NCBI GenBank assembly: GCA_029582165.1
Contig: CM055888.1
Coordinates: 15,795,501-15,859,500, forward strand
Direction of reading: 5' to 3'
Origin: Portulaca oleracea
Lineage: Eukaryota > Streptophyta > Magnoliopsida > Caryophyllales > Portulacaceae
DNA length: 64,000 nt
The notes beneath the pieces are model-generated. The model searched no databases, was not told where the DNA came from, and saw only the letters and a program-made list of their open reading frames with translations. The translations under genes were made by a program, and so were the position numbers. Position 1 is the first letter of the stretch; the number at the start of each line of letters is the position of its first letter. Below are positions 23,932 through 34,499 of the stretch, one piece after another.

Positions 23932-25560
23932 GGTCTTTGATAGAGGTTGTACTTACCACATGTGTCCTCATAGGGACTGGTTTGACACTTGTGAAATTGT
24001 TGATTTTGGTGTCATGGCTATGGGTAATGACACAGCCTGCAAGGTTGCAAGAATAGGTAGTGTCAAGATCAGAACTCATGATGGTGTCGTCAGAACCTTG
24101 AAAGAGGTTCGTCATATCCCTAACATGACTCATAATTTGATATCTTTGGGTAATCTTGAGGCTAACGGTTGCAAGTACACTGGGGAGAATAGTGTCCTGA
24201 AGGTTTGCAGGGGCGTCATAGTTCTTATGAAGAACCAGAAAGGGAAGTCTTTGCACACTGTAGGGGCCTATAGTGATAAGGACTGCAGCAACAGTTTCTA
24301 GTCTTGATGAGGTCGCTATCATAAAGTTGTGGCATATGAGACTGGGCCACATGAGAGAGAAGGGGATGTCAATACTCAACAAAAAAAGGTGGCTTCGAGG
24401 GCGCACGGATTGTCAAGTTGGAATTTTGTGACTACTGCGTCTACGGGAAACAAAAAAGGGTCAGCTTCTCCAAGGCCAGACATACTACAGTAGAGGTTCT
24501 TGACTACATTCATTCATATTTATGGGGACCTGCTAAGGTGCCATCTTTGGCTGGGAAGCACTACATGTTGACGTTTGTTGATGACTTCTCGAGAAACACC
24601 TAGGTTTACTTCCCCTGTCACAAGATTGAGACTTTCTCCTACTTTAAAAAGTTCAAGGCTTTGGTGGAAAATCAGACAGGGAGGAAGATAAAGAAACTCA
24701 GGACTAATAATGGGTTAGAGTTCATTGATATTGAGTTTACTTAGTTATGCGAGGAGAATGAGATTGCTAGATATCTGCTGAACAGATCACCTCACTCCTT
24801 GGTTGGAAAATCTCAGCATAATGATGTTGTAGAAAGGATCAACATGACACTCTTGGCATGTTCTTCAATGTAGGGCTTTGGAAAAGCAGATCATTCTAGG
24901 CAGAGGCCATTGCTACTGCCCGCTATCTGCTGAACAGATCAACCTCATTCCTTTATTGACTTCTAGATTCCAGAGGAAGTTTGGTCAGGTAATCCAGTTA
25001 ATTATTTTGTTTGGAGAGTATTTGGATGTTCTGTATATGCCCATGTGAACGAGGGGAAACTTTCCCCCAGGGTTGTTAAATGCATATTTCTAGGTTATGG
25101 GTCTGAGTCTAAGGGATACCACATGTGGGTCTAGACTTAAAGAAAGTCATACAGTCTAGAGGTGTAACCTTCAATAAAATTGCAATGTTGTGTGGAATGG
25201 AATCTACTGTCACTTCTGATGGTCCAGTTAATCAGAAGGGTGATGAAGAGAGAGTTGAGTTTGAGGTGGAGTAGGTTGGAGCTCAAGGTGGAGCTACTAG
25301 AACCTGCATACAGGAGCAGGTTGCTGTCATTGTTCCTGAAATAACTCAAGTTGATCAAACTGAGACTGAGATTGTAGATAATGTTCCTTAGGAGGAGGAA
25401 GTGAGATGCATGCATAGCTCAAGATCGTCCCAAGAAGGAGATCGGGAGGCCTTCTCGATACAACGATGAAGATGATGCTATGATAGCTTATGCATTGAAT
25501 GTTGCAGAGGAGACTCTTGAAGGTGCTGAGACTTCTACCAATCAAGAGGCCATCTCTTGT
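23932..25560 (+). pseudogene. Copia protease and integrase region, broken
   Basis: The protease motif is FDRGCTYHMC, where D[ST]G is expected, so the active-site Ser/Thr is Arg. The pre-integrase block shows VRHIPNMTHNLISLG. The integrase core shows CDYCVYGKQKRVSFS, MLTFVDDFSRNT and the LRTNNGLEF Asp-region, where the catalytic D is N. TAG stops occur at 24601 and about 24742. A short segment (ATCTGCTGAACAGATCA) appears twice (about 24773 and 24926), so the integrase is internally scrambled. Confidence 0.85.
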
Positions 25561-27122
25561 CCAAGTGCCTCAAATTAGATAGGAGCAATGCAGGAAGAGA
25601 TAGAGAGTTTGAAAAAGAACCAAAATTGGGAGTGGTGTGAGTTGCTTAAAGGGTGACTGGCTCTTATTGCTAAATGGTTGTACAAGAGAAAAAAGTGTAT
25701 CCATGGTGTTGAGAGTGCAAGGTGGAAGGCCAGATTGGTGGTAAAAGGCTACAACCAGAAAGAGGGAATTGACTACAATGAAGTTTTCTCGCCAGTTGTG
25801 AGGCATATGTCAGTTCATACCTTGCTAGCCTTTATTGCTCTATTTGACTTGGAGTTGGAGCAACTTGATGTTAAGACATCATTCCTCCATGGCGAGTTGG
25901 AGAAGGAAATATATATGAGGCAACTAGAGGGTTTCATTGTCCCTAACAAGGAGGGATAAGTGTGCAGGTTGAGGAAGTCCTTGTATGGACTTAAAGAAGC
26001 ACCTAGGCAATATAAAAGGTTTGATATCTTTATGGTAGGACAAGGGTACACAAGGAGCCAATATGACAACTGTATGTACTTCAGACAATTTGATAATGGG
26101 TCTTTCATTTATTTATTGTTATATGTTGATGACATGCTGATTGCATCCAGGGGCATGCCATTGATCAAAAAGTTGAAGTCCCAACTCAACCAGGAGTTTG
26201 AGATAAAAGACCTTGGGGCAGCAAAGGCGATTTTGGGCATGGAGATTTGGAGAGATAGAAATGCAGGGAAGTTGTTCTTGTCATAGAAGAGGTATCTAGA
26301 AAAAGTGATGGACCAGTTCAACATGAGAAGTTGTAAGACAATTTCGACCCCATTAGCTGCAGATTTCAAGTTGTCTGGTGAGTATTGTCCTAAAGCTGAG
26401 TTTGAAATTAGAAAGATGCCTGATGTTCTCTATGCTAGTGTTGTTGGCAATTTGATGTATGCTATGGTGTGCACTAGACTTGACCTGTCCCATGTAGTTA
26501 GTGTGGTGAGTAGATATATGCAGAATCCAGGTAAGGAGCATAGGGAAGGAGTGAAGTGGATCCTTTGGTACGTGAAGAGTACCTTGGATAAAGGCATCTT
26601 GTATGATAGAGGCAGTGTGGCAACGTCTGATGTTGCTCGTTTTGTGGATGTTGATTATGGTGGAGATTTGGATAAGAGACGCTCTCAGCATATGTGTTCA
26701 CTATGTGTTGTGGAGCAGTGTCATGGAAGGTCTCTCTTCAGTCTATAGCTGCTCTTTCTACTACTGAGGCCTAGTACATTGCTGCTACTAAAAGAGTCAA
26801 GGAAGCCATTTGGTTGAGGGGTTTGGTCATGGAGCTTGGTGTGCCACATGGTGAGACTGTAGTTTATTCAAATAGTCAGAGTGCTATACATTTGGCCAAG
26901 AGTGACGCTTACCTTTCGAAGACCAAACATATTTGCATGAGATATCACTTCATCAGAGATACAATTGTTGCAGGTGAGATTACGGTGAAGAAAGTTCATA
27001 CATCTGAGAACTTTGTAGACATATTAACCAAGCCTTTATCTATTACTAAGTTCAAGCATTGCTTGGACTTAATTAGTAGGAGTTTGTTGTATGTGAAAGC
27101 CCTCTGGGGCTACGCTTTGTAG
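25561..27122 (+). pseudogene. Copia reverse transcriptase and RNase H, broken
   Basis: RVT_2 landmarks are clear: ARLVVKGYNQKEGIDYNEVF, LEQLDVKTSFLHGELEKEIY, SLYGLKEAPRQ and LLLYVDDMLIA with an intact YVDD. Stops interrupt at 25957 and 26284. The RNase H part shows DLDKRRSQH, ALSTTEA and KHICMRYHFIRD, and ends TKPLSITKFKHCLDL before the final TAG near 27120. A purine-rich stretch then leads to the 3' LTR at 27198. Confidence 0.9.
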
Positions 27123-27197
27123 AGGAGTGTGTTGGCGGCGAAGGTCAAGGTACTTATTTGGACTAATGAGTTGGATGTTTTGGTCCAAGGTAGTGAT

Positions 27198-27611
27198 TGT
27201 TAAGGATGTCCCAAAACTTCCCATGAAGTTATATTATTAAATATAATGTGGGGGTTTTAGATTCATGTTTATCAAGTTTTTAAGTTAGGCGGTTAGTTCA
27301 TGCATCTTAATCTCATTATTGTTTGCCTATGAAAGCATGTGTAGCTACAACTCTATTACCACCACAAAAAAAGATTCAGGATATATTAGAGAGAAATATT
27401 GAGAGAGAGAAATTTCACCTATATTTTTCAGAGTTTCACCATTGTAATTCCTAGTGAGATTGTGAGTTTAGAGTTTAGAATTTGAGAGATTTGTATATTT
27501 TTCAGAGTTCCACCATTGTAACCTATATTTTGTCGTAATTGCCGTCGTGTGCTTATTTTCTTCCGCTATTATCTGCAACTTGTAGGTTAACCAACTTTAA
27601 ATTTCCTTTCA
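27198..27611 (+). repeat. 3' LTR, 414 bp, internally deleted
   Basis: Starts TGTTAAGGATGTCCCAAAAC and ends CCTTTCA just before AAAGG. It is shorter than the 5' LTR through internal loss, and a TTTTTCAGAG...CCACCATTGTAA block is partly duplicated. Confidence 0.9.
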
Positions 27612-27954
27612 AAAGGTATAGCAATGGGACTTTTACTTTCGTGTTTAGGCAATATAGACCTTGAGTCCAAATTTTTCACATTTGTGACTATTTTGTGGCC
27701 TTGGACTCGTTGCGGGAGTATAAGATAAGCAATATTGCCTTAAAATTATGTACAAGATCTTTCCTCACAAAATAAAAATAGTACTTGTCTCATAAAACTA
27801 TCCCCAACAATGTGGGAATTTTTTTTTTTTTGGGGGGGGGGGGGGAGGAAGGATGTAAAGCGATAAATTGCTGCAACATGAGATGAAAATGGGTAGGTGT
27901 CACGGGTATGTTCTCATGTTTGGAATGAGAGAAGGATCGTGACAATAATATTTG

Positions 27955-28112
27955 TTAGGAAATATGCGAAAATTGATATGGAATTGAGTCACAACAAATT
28001 AATGAAAGCTAAAAATAAAGAAGAAACAATATAAATTAGACATCGTAGAACTCGGAGAAAAACCTACGAACGGCGACAATTAAACAAAATTCTCCATGAG
28101 AAAGGATGATTA
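27955..28112 (-). repeat. Possible fragment of a related copia LTR
   Basis: GAACTCGGAGAAAAACCTAC and ACGGCGACAATTAAAC recall the LTR segment at about 33870-33922 of the minus-strand copia (GAACTCAGATGAAAACTCAC, ACGGCGACAGCCAG). The fragment is short and diverged. Bases 27617-27954 show nothing I can assign beyond a poly-T/poly-G run near 27820-27845. Confidence 0.4.
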
Positions 28113-28305
28113 TAAAGGTTTAACTTTACCTAACCTCACCTTACCTGATTTCCAAAAAAATACTCACGCTAAAGTCAAAATTTTAATAATAAAATATCTT
28201 TATCACACCACTAACTTACCTACTACAAACTTTATTCTTACATTTCCTTTCTTTTCCTTACCTTACCAAACCTAACTTGATTCTACCACTCTAAAGACCA
28301 GGGTC
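28113..28305 (+). mobile_element. MITE family 2, copy at 28.1 kb
   Basis: Contains AAGGTTTAACTTTACCTAAC at the left and CCAAACCTAACTTGATTCTA then CTCTAAAGACCAGGGTC at the right, matching the ends of the copies at 10241-10924 and 19313. Confidence 0.55.
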
Positions 28306-28419
28306 GAGTTGATAATTTATAACATTAGGATTTAGAACTCGATATGATTGATTTCATTTGGTGATGAATATGATATGTTCTAGATTTAGGTGTAGTTTAC
28401 TTGTGAGATATGGTATATA

Positions 28420-28701
28420 CTCCCTCCTTCCCAAATTAAGTGTCACTTGGGACACAATTTAAAAGACCAAAAAAACTTCCTATCTACATTAATTTAGTGC
28501 ATTGGAAATGTGAAAATGTTGAAAAATTGATGAATAAAAAAAGGAAAATGTGAATAAAAAAGAAAAATGAATGAAAAAGATGTAATTAATAAGGTTAATT
28601 TGATAAATTAGTAATTAATGTGCTATTGGAATATAAAGTGACAGATATTTTGGAAAAAAAGAAAGTTAGTTAAAGTGACAGATAATATGGGAAGGAGGGA
28701 G
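28420..28701. mobile_element. Stowaway MITE, 282 bp, TA duplication
   Basis: The ends are CTCCCTCCTTCCCAAATTAA and the inverse of CTCCCTCCTTCCCATATTA, flanked by TA at 28418-28419 and 28702-28703. This is the standard Stowaway (Tc1/mariner) signature. Internal AAGTGACAG repeats mirror the TGTCACTT near the left end. Confidence 0.92.
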
Positions 28702-28721
28702 TATTCTGATAAAAGATGTAC

Positions 28722-28955
28722 GAGAGTGTTTGGTAGGAACCACACAAAATTTTTTCCATGAGAAATATTTTTCTAAAAAAACTTTTCCTAAGCCTCTCTC
28801 CCCAAGGGAAGTTTTCCTTCGGAAAATGTAGGAACTGGTGGATTCCTTGTGAAATTTTTCTCAAGGTCAATGTACATCAAAACATGAGAAAAATTAGTCA
28901 ATTTGGGTAAATTGACCATTTCGCCAAGGCTTTTGACCAACCAAACGCACCCTAA
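28722..28955. mobile_element. Putative MITE, GTGTTTGGT type
   Basis: The left end GAGTGTTTGGTAGGAACCAC is roughly inverted at the right (GGGTGCGTTTGGTTGGTC on the other strand). The centre contains inverted GGAAAATTTTTCTC-type blocks. The target duplication is not clear. Confidence 0.5.
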
Positions 28956-31589
28956 ATAACATTTCGATTTTGTATTTGTAACAATGATGTTAATTTGGGT
29001 CCATTTTGATGTATTAATAAACTAATAAGATGAGATATTTGTAATAATTTATATCAGATATGGGTGAGATTTGATACCATAAAATGTAAACAATTTGGCT
29101 TTGCCTTTGGCTTTTCTATAATTATGTTTAATAGCCATAGGCCCATAGCTTGATAAGGGTGAAATTGTACGAGTGTGTTCAAGAGGGACAATAAAGAGGA
29201 TGCAAATTAAAGTTAATCGGAAAAAGGAAGAGTAAAGAGGAGGTAAAGTTATTATATATGGCATAACGAGGATGTTATGGGTTAGATTCTAACATTATTA
29301 TGTTTGGTGCGAGCGTGGGGAATTTGTACACGAATGGAGGAGAGGAATGGAATGATATGTTTTGAGTGAGTCAGACAAGAATCTGTAGTTATTATTATTT
29401 ATCACATAGGTTCAAAGAACTTGTCAACAAAGTCTTCCTTGCATTGTTTATTCTTGAATTGTTTTTCGTGTCTCTTTGTTTTTCTTTTTTTGGTTGATTG
29501 GAAAGAGTCAACAGGTGTTTGACAAATCGGTTACCTAGCCAAAATAAGTATATATGGTATTCAAAGTATGTAAAATGATAAGTGTTTTGATTTAAGATGG
29601 TTAATGTGTTGAATAGTTAGTAAAAGTTAATAAGGGAATAAATGTGTTGGTTCTATCAATGTCCCACAAGGATAGAATAATGCTGTCTCTAGTACGTACA
29701 TAATATAAATAGGTTTTCTTAATAAATGCCTCATATGGACAAAGTTAGGTAACTTATAACTCTATAAGTTAAATGCTTTGTATGATAACCATTTTATTAA
29801 GCGCACACGCGCGCGCTGTGGGATGTAGGGCGCTAGAGGGGCTTATTAAGCGCACTTGGCACTTGACACTTGACACGTGAGCTCGAACCAAAGGAGCAAC
29901 TATAATAACCAAGCCTTTTCCTTTTGTTTATGATAACCATTTTATTATTACAATTGACAGAGGGTGGTTGGTTATTGACAATTTATAACTGTCATTAACA
30001 GTTTTCCACAACTATTTCTTATCCATATCCTATCAATTGGATAGAGATCGGTAGGCAGCCATTTGAGGGGATTGATGATTATATTTATTGTTAATCCAAG
30101 AAGCTTTGTTGTCTCCTAGAGACACGAATTTACATAAGGGGCAAATTTTATATTAAAGAAAGTGATTTCATTCACATCTTAAAGCATCAATCAATCTCAG
30201 AATTTCTAACATAATAACCATCTTAAATTTTATCTAAAATACTCAAAAAAGTTAAATACAAGGATATTAAGTCATTATAAAGGTATGTTTATTATTTTAA
30301 GAGTTATTACAAGTTATAAACTATATAAAAAATTATTCATTTATATTTTTTATAAATATAAAATTATGCGTAAAATGTATATTCTCTAATATGGTTGATA
30401 AAATTAGGCTATGATTTATATTTATTGACCTAGCTAATAAGTGTTATATTCTTACCACTGATAAATATATATATAAAACACTAGAAAAAATATTATTAAA
30501 GGTTACAAAATTTTAAATTATGAACAATTTAAGATAGTTATTAACCATCTTGATTCAAGACACGTATATTGGCCTAAAGTATTATTTAACCAACATAGAT
30601 AAATTTATTACAAGGTTACACATTTGAGAAATACTTAATCAACACAGATAAATTTATTACAAGGTTGCTTATTGGAGAGATCATGGACCAAATGCATGAC
30701 TTGTAAGATCCCCTTATATGGAACAAAGTTATATAACAATCCATGCCTATAGTCTTTAAATTATGGTGATCCTTAGGAGTGATCCAACATTAAATTAGAT
30801 TGGCGGGGTCGACCATTTAAAAGTGGTACAATTCTTAAGAGTGATCCAACCTTAAATAATGACAATCTAATTGTAAGATTCACTTAAAAAATACTTTATA
30901 CAAAAATTATATTTTGTGTCCACTTTTAACCATTTTAATGTTTGTGGAGTATTTATTTCTTTTAGAAAAATTATGTCAAATGAAGACAAAAAATATGTTA
31001 CAATAAAATAGTAAACTAAAAATAATAGTAGAATAGTTGAGTATTATAACTAGAAAAAACTATTGCAAGATAGCAAAAAATACAATATATCACCAGTGAA
31101 CATTAAATATTACAACTAGAGAAAAAATATATTACAACTAAATGGTCAATTAAAAATAATAGTATAATAATTAAGAAATAACACCAACGGAGAAGAAAAT
31201 ATTACAACAAAATTTTCAAACTAACTTATTAAAAAAAGGAAGGCTTAAAAAAATAATATTACAATAACTAACCCAACTAATAATATCAAAAAATTAAGAA
31301 AAAAAGAAAAATTAGAAATAACATGGCATAAAAAAAGAAAAAGAAAAAGACAATAGGCAATCCAATCTTCCATAGACCAGAAGACCAATCCAACTATGAT
31401 CCTTCCCCGCACTTTTTTTTTCCCATGAGCAAATCTCTTATGGATCATCTTTAAAGTGTATTGATCTCTCAAAAATCGCTCACCACATCAGTGAGCGATT
31501 CATGGTGGGTCACCTTTAAAGACGACCTTAGATAAACTTTAAAGGCGGTCCTTAATAGATCATTCATTAATGTGGTGAGTGATCATTAA
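28956..31589. other. Long AT-rich intergenic region
   Basis: No gene can be supported over 2.6 kb. There is a short (CG/CA)n patch near 29801-29816 and a duplicated CAACA(C)AGATAAATTTATTAC at about 30591 and 30638. A GATCCTTAGGAGTGATCCAAC-like segment is repeated near 30768 and 30833. Hairpin-forming GATCATT/AATGATC repeats occur at 31470-31585. Confidence 0.45.
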
Positions 31590-31800
31590 GTGCTTGGGCA
31601 ATGGGAATTTTTTCATGGAACTTTTGTACTTTCTCTCTCCTCCTATTCCTATCTCTCTCCTAGTCACCACTCATTTTTACAAGAGATGGAATGGTGCAGA
31701 GATCCATCTCTTGAGAAAATGGGTGGTGAGTAGGAGAGATATAGAGATAGGAGAGAGAAAATATAAAAGTTCCATGGATAAGTTCCCCAGTGCCCATATT
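31590..31800. mobile_element. Fold-back element, ~210 bp
   Basis: Two arms of about 95 bp pair through CATGGAACTTTTGTACTTTC, CTCTCTCC, CTATCTCTCTCC, CACCACTCATTTT and AAGAGATGG. The right arm carries the inverse of each block. The outer ends resemble GGGCA(A/C)TGGG. No ORF; a MITE or palindromic duplication. Confidence 0.7.
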
Positions 31801-32851
31801 CATGCTAAAACTTTAAAGGTAATTTAGAGAATATTGGATATGAGTAAAAAAAGTAGGAAGGAGGAAAAAATCATGGATTGAATCATCGTATAATGCTTAG
31901 ATGGATCACCATGTAATTTTCCTTTTTCACCCATGAAAAAGTGAGATGGAGGGGAAAAGTGGTCCCAAAATATATTTTTTGAATAATATATTGCAAAGTG
32001 ATCCTTAAAACCGGGTTGCAATTATTGAGTTTAGTCACTTTTAATGAATTGCAACACTTTTTAGTCATGGACCCCACCAATATAATTCAAAGTTAGATTG
32101 TCTTTGCAGAAGCAAAGATGACATTACCATTAAACAAAACATAAAGAAAAATGTTCATGGCAGTTAAATTTTGTTTTGAGCAAGTTTGTTTGTACTTATT
32201 CTGTCTCAAAGACTGATCGAGTGGCGAGTCTCTCTGATGAAATCTAGTTTTGAGTCGTTGGCTTGGGTTGATTTCAGGCCTGGACAGATTGACAGTTTGG
32301 TCAACTATTCAGTTCGGAGGTCAGTCTTTGGTTCAATTTCTTTCATTATATACTAATTTTATACATTTGTAATTTTGTCAATTTAATCATGAGTTTTTGT
32401 CATGAATCTAAAAGTGAAATAAATAATTTAGTTCCATGATTTGATCTTATTTTAAGCAATAAGAAACTCTTTTCAATTCTCAAATAATGTAGCACCACGA
32501 AGATCATCGTCTAGTGATTTTTCAATGTCTACAATGTGGTCGTTACATAAATGAGGTCAAACCACAGTCAAACAATACTCTACATCGATATCATCAGGGT
32601 TGTCATCGTCCGAGTTATCTATGCAGTTCTACCTTACGCAACTAATCATTAATTTCATTGTTTCCTCTACGAACTCCTTTTTTTGTTGTTTTTTCCTTTG
32701 ATTTAGATCTTTTAGTTGCCCTCTAACCAGTCACCACTTTATCTTCAACAGAACTTCCTCTTTCCTCTTTCTTCTAAGTTTTGCTTTAGTGCCTTCAGTA
32801 ATAGAAACCTCAAAACCAAAAAATCCTTCAGATTAAAAATGGTAAGAAGTA

Positions 32852-33060
32852 CTCCCTTTGTCTGAAAATGATTGTCTTCTTTAGGAAATGAAAATATTTA
32901 AGTGAACATAATTTCATGCACTATTTTCAATATTTTTTGCTACTTTAGATGAGAGAGAAAAAAATATTCTTGATGATGTTGTTTTTAAAGTCAATTCTTG
33001 ATAAACTAAGTGAACAACCATTTAATAACTTTCGCTAAAAGGATTGACCATTTGGGAGAG
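32852..33060. mobile_element. Degenerate Stowaway-like MITE
   Basis: Starts after TA with CTCCCTTTGTCTGAAAATGA and ends near GACCATTTGGGAGAG, an imperfect inverse. GTGAACA repeats lie inside. The size and ends fit Stowaway, but the right terminus is eroded. Confidence 0.5.
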
Positions 33061-33729
33061 TGACTAACTAATCTATTTAAAGACCATATTTTATGGTTAT
33101 ACAAAAAGGAGAGAATAAAAATCGAAAGGGAAATTTCCCGAGTCTAATGGGATTTGAACTCAAATTTGTTCTTGGAAAGTGAGGAAATTATTGCAATGTC
33201 AAACCAATGATAGTTTTATCAATGTTTGTATTATTACCTTGTCTGGACCTTTTATCGGGGAAAATGATGCTTGATTGGCTTAAATCTTCATCATCTTCTT
33301 TTGGTTTGTTGATCTTTTTGCGGTATGTATGACAAGATGGAGATACAACTTAATAACCAAATGGTTATCTTGCTTGAATATTGCTAAGAGTCATGGACAA
33401 ACTCATTTTCCTTAAGAACCATTTTCTAAAGCTCAGCGACTTAAAACATTTAAAATAAACTTGTTTTTCACTTGGTTCACTCAAGTATAGCTGCAGTTTA
33501 GACAAGAATGAAAATTTCTAATTAGATGTGGGAATGTCTTCACGAATGCCTAGCAAATGACTCCTATTTATAGGAGACATCCTGCACCTCCTTAACCATT
33601 TGGTCAATGAATTAATTAAGGTCTTAATGAAAATCTTGACATTGACCAAGTCAATTGACCACATGAGATATTGATAATCTAGTTATTGGAGGTCAAATCC
33701 TGAAGTTAATGGGATATTATGCTGTTAGG

Positions 33730-33740
33730 CTCCGATACCA
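33730..33740 (-). other. Stray copia primer-binding site outside the 3' LTR
   Basis: On the minus strand, TGGTATCGGAGC follows the outer end of the left LTR, differing from the standard site by one base. A primer site should follow a 5' LTR, so its presence beyond a 3' LTR points to a former tandem or recombined element. Confidence 0.7.
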
Positions 33741-33742
33741 CT

Positions 33743-34450
33743 TGGGAGGGATTTTAGATAAACTAACAGCAAGGTTATAGCAGAAGCAAATGAGATGACG
33801 GAAATTACAACAAAATTTAGGAACGAAAATTAAACTTAAAACGAACACCAGGTATACGTGGGAAACCAAAGAACTCAGATGAAAACTCACGGACGGCGAC
33901 AGCCAGAAAATAATCCACTATGAGATAAGGGAGGAGTACAACTCTATCACTATCACAGGGTGTGAATGTGTGATACGATCAACAATGGATATTATAATCC
34001 AATATGTCAAACTCTCAACTCACAATCTCTCTCCGGATAACACTGGGAAAATATTGGTGAAATTATTTATCTCTCAATATTTTCTCTCTGATATGATCGA
34101 TCTCAACGATTCAACCGATGGATAGGGTGGAGAAAACTATACCCTATTTATAGGGCGGCTAGGAGAAACTAGAGTTTTATTAAAACTCAAATACACACGC
34201 CGTAACCGACGTTGACGAGAGACAAAGATAGTCAAGGTGCAGGGAGCGACGGAGCTCAACGCAAGTGGCACCTTGGAGACGCAGGTGGCGCCTCGGCTCT
34301 TTGGAGCGGGTGGAGCCTCTGGCACACGTCTTTGTTTCAGCTTCTGTTTCAGGCGCAGGGGACGCCTATTCGGACGCAGCATGCACCTCCTTCCTTCCAA
34401 GCCGACTGTGGACCCTTAGGAGGATCCAATGGGCCACAAAAAACCTAATA
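33743..34450 (-). repeat. 3' LTR of the minus-strand copia
   Basis: Matches 36548-37266 along its length, from GGGAGGGATTTTAGATAAAC to the GGCCACAAAAAACC end. The outer TG (minus strand) has become TA (TATTAGG). It carries GC-rich phrases with GGCGCAGG and GTGGCGCCT. Confidence 0.88.
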
Positions 34451-34464
34451 AACTCCACCTTGGA
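34451..34464 (-). other. Polypurine tract of the minus-strand copia
   Basis: The minus strand reads CCAAGGTGGAGTT immediately before the 3' LTR, the expected priming tract. Confidence 0.7.
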
Positions 34465-34499
34465 CCATGATCGAAATCCAACTCATCAAAAAACCTAAC

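Larger units (their letters stand above)
22406..27611 (+). mobile_element. Full-length, inactive Ty1-copia element with AAAGG target duplication
   Basis: A 5206-bp element bounded by TG...CA LTRs and flanked by AAAGG on both sides (22401-22405 and 27612-27616). The internal order is primer site, gag, protease, integrase, reverse transcriptase, RNase H, the copia order. All coding parts carry stops or frameshifts, so it is autonomous-derived but dead. Its gag is clearly related to the minus-strand element at 33743-37266. Confidence 0.93.
31801..33742. other. Intergenic region, no gene recognised
   Basis: Two patches deserve naming: the degenerate Stowaway at 32852-33060, annotated separately, and a copia-type primer-site remnant at 33730-33740 next to the LTR. 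Otherwise nothing can be supported. Confidence 0.4.

Noticed and set aside
29801..29816. CpG/CA alternating patch as a regulatory island
   Set aside because: Too short and isolated to support any function.
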